DNA of 64,000 nucleotides from Hespellia sp. GTDB taxonomy: Bacteria > Bacillota > Clostridia > Lachnospirales > Lachnospiraceae. Shown piece by piece: positions 62,945-64,000 of this stretch. The translations under genes were made by a program, and so were the position numbers. The stretch is taken from positions 1-64,000 of the forward strand of contig JAQUVD010000003.1 in the NCBI GenBank assembly GCA_028693555.1, read 5' to 3'. The first letter of the stretch is position 1. Every line of letters starts with the position of its first letter. Below the pieces are notes generated by a model. The model saw nothing but the letters and a program-made list of their open reading frames with translations. It ran no database searches and had not been told where the DNA came from.

Positions 62945-63301
62945 TTGCCCTTATTTCATTTTCAACATGGGAATTTAAGATGGTAGCCAACGAATTCACT
63001 TCATGAAAAAGTCGGTATAACTCGCCCTCTTCATTACACTCAATACGTGCGTTATGATTGCCTGCAATATACTCTGTAATTTGTGTTACAGCGATTTCAA
63101 TCTGTTGGTGCTGTTCCTTAAAATATAGATAACAGAATACTAATATAACTGCTGCCATAGACAGAGCAGCGAGAAAAATGTAAAGTGCTGCATTTTGAGG
63201 ATTCAACTTCAAAACACAAAGTGCTGCAGCAGAAAATATCACGACACAACACAGTATCTTATAAAACAGGGCCTTGATTTTTTATTTACTAAGATTTTCA
63301 T
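62945..63301 (-). pseudogene. Histidine kinase N-terminal remnant, frameshifted
   Basis: It starts ATGAAAATCTTAGTAAAT after GAGGTG and codes for a basic start, a membrane segment, a second membrane segment (LYIFLAALSMAAVILVFCYLYF), then ITEYIAGNHNARIECNEEGELYRLFHEVNSLATILNSHVENEIRAK. In relatives the sequence goes on to the DHp helix (ISHQLKTP). Here it stops and joins the ABC permease remnant at about 62945. A run of six A (about 63275-63280) needs one more A to keep the first codons in frame with the rest. Both changes show inactivation. Confidence 0.85.
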
Positions 63302-63309
63302 CGTACACC

Positions 63310-63996
63310 TCAATCCGTTGCATTCCACTTATAGCCCATGCGCCGAACTGTAATAATCCGTTTTGGGGCACTGGCATCATCCTCGATTTTCGTGCGCAAT
63401 CTCCGGATATACACAGTAAGCGTGTTACTGTCTACATAGCTTTCATTGCAATCCCACAATTGACATAAAATCTGTTCCGAGGAAAGCACCTGATTCGGGT
63501 TTTCCATAAACAGACGCAGTAATTTATATTCGCTTGCCGTTAATTCCAATTGTTTATCATCTTTGTAGACCTCACTTTTTAAAAGCAGCATCTTAATATG
63601 ATTCGAGCATAGTTCTGTCTCATCCTGAACGAAATCATTGCTTCTGCGGAGCAGGGCATTTATTCTTGACATAAATACAGCCAGCTTAAAAGGTTTCGTA
63701 ATATAATCATCACCGCCAATATCAAGCCCCATGATAATATCCGTTTCCTCATCTGCAGCGGTCAGAAATATGATAGGCACCTTTGAAGTCTGCCGGATTT
63801 TTTTACATATATCAAAGCCGGAACCGTCTGGCAGCGAAACATCTAAAATCACCAGATCATATTTTCCATCCGCCCATATGGTATCCACCTCACAGTAAGT
63901 GCGGGCAATATCCAGATCATACCCCTGCTTTTTTATGGCAAATGACAGACCGTTGATCAAACTCAGATCATCCTCAACTAAAAATATCTTTTTCAT
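63310..63996 (-). CDS. OmpR-family response regulator
   Basis: A complete 228-residue response regulator: receiver with acidic pocket (FLVEDDLS), phosphorylated Asp in LVILDVSLPDGSGFD, Thr in FLTAADEE and Lys in YITKPFKLA, then a winged helix (LTASEYKLLRLFMENPNQVLSSEQILCQLWD, VDSNTLTVYIRRLRTKIEDD). Its partner kinase is destroyed just downstream (remnant), so it is an orphan here. The start is at 63996, four bases from the window edge, so its ribosome site cannot be judged. Confidence 0.92.
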   Translation of the reverse strand: MKKIFLVEDDLSLINGLSFAIKKQGYDLDIARTYCEVDTIWADGKYDLVILDVSLPDGSGFDICKKIRQTSKVPIIFLTAADEETDIIMGLDIGGDDYITKPFKLAVFMSRINALLRRSNDFVQDETELCSNHIKMLLLKSEVYKDDKQLELTASEYKLLRLFMENPNQVLSSEQILCQLWDCNESYVDSNTLTVYIRRLRTKIEDDASAPKRIITVRRMGYKWNATD

Positions 63997-64000
63997 GTAT

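Noticed and set aside
1-64000. CRISPR array, tRNA or rRNA genes
   Set aside because: No regularly spaced repeats and no cloverleaf or rRNA-like stretches were noticed; a tRNAscan or Infernal run would settle this.

Overview
The window looks like chromosomal DNA of an anaerobic, low-to-mid GC Firmicute, most likely a gut Lachnospiraceae/Clostridia member. This is inferred from the gene set: an [FeFe] hydrogenase, class III ribonucleotide reductase with its radical-SAM activase, rubrerythrin, a PTS fructose operon, a PadR/VanZ operon, strong AGGAGG ribosome sites and TTGACA-N17-TATAAT promoters. No rRNA, tRNA or CRISPR array was seen. Most genes lie on the minus strand; the plus strand carries the IS200/IS605 unit, the MNT/HEPN pair, a CdaR-like regulator, an ECF sigma/anti-sigma pair and a LysR regulator.

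Layout. 1-4.4 kb: YfcE phosphoesterase, a decayed IS30 transposase between 24-bp direct repeats, an apparently intact IS200/IS605 element (TnpA, TnpB, probable omega-RNA end) and an MNT/HEPN pair. 4.4-11.1 kb: a hydrogenase translated in frame into a rubrerythrin, YaiI/YqxD, a DUF1002 exported protein, a NUDIX hydrolase, a HAD phosphatase and a VanX-like protein lacking every catalytic residue I could align. 11.1-11.8 kb holds two copies, and 20.65-20.95 kb a third copy, of a ~300-bp element in which long stems pair with different sequences in each copy. 11.8-20.6 kb: J-domain/DUF5685/zinc-ribbon operon, a Gld-type ABC operon, and a PadR-SEDS-VanZ operon with an operator inside its promoter. 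20.9-27.1 kb: trxB, nrdD with a C-terminal redoxin domain, nrdG, an aldo/keto reductase and a ketose 3-epimerase. 27.2-32.8 kb: citrate synthase, NADP-isocitrate dehydrogenase, GntR regulator, diguanylate cyclase. 32-36 kb: fruK-fruA-fruR. 36-43 kb: Fe-S aldo/keto reductase, ribokinase, bioY-bioB-bioD under a BirA-type operator, and glycerate kinase divergent from CdaR. 43-46 kb: an HPr-like protein without the catalytic His, small genes and a decayed Rpn gene. 46-54 kb: ECF sigma/DUF4179 pair, adenine deaminase and purine permease with LysR, DMT exporter with AraC. 54-64 kb: intact Rpn nuclease, XRE regulator, two MgtA-type P-type ATPases around an orphan winged-helix regulator plus a 49-residue membrane protein, and a two-component/ABC-permease locus collapsed by deletion.

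The genes give a coherent picture: redox and oxygen defence (hydrogenase-rubrerythrin, TrxB, NrdD), central carbon entry (fructose PTS, glycerate kinase, oxidative citrate branch for 2-oxoglutarate), cell-envelope stress (PadR-SEDS-VanZ, VanX-like, ECF sigma), magnesium transport and purine salvage. The item most likely to be undescribed is the three-copy structured element. All family names come from reading motifs by eye; no database search was run.
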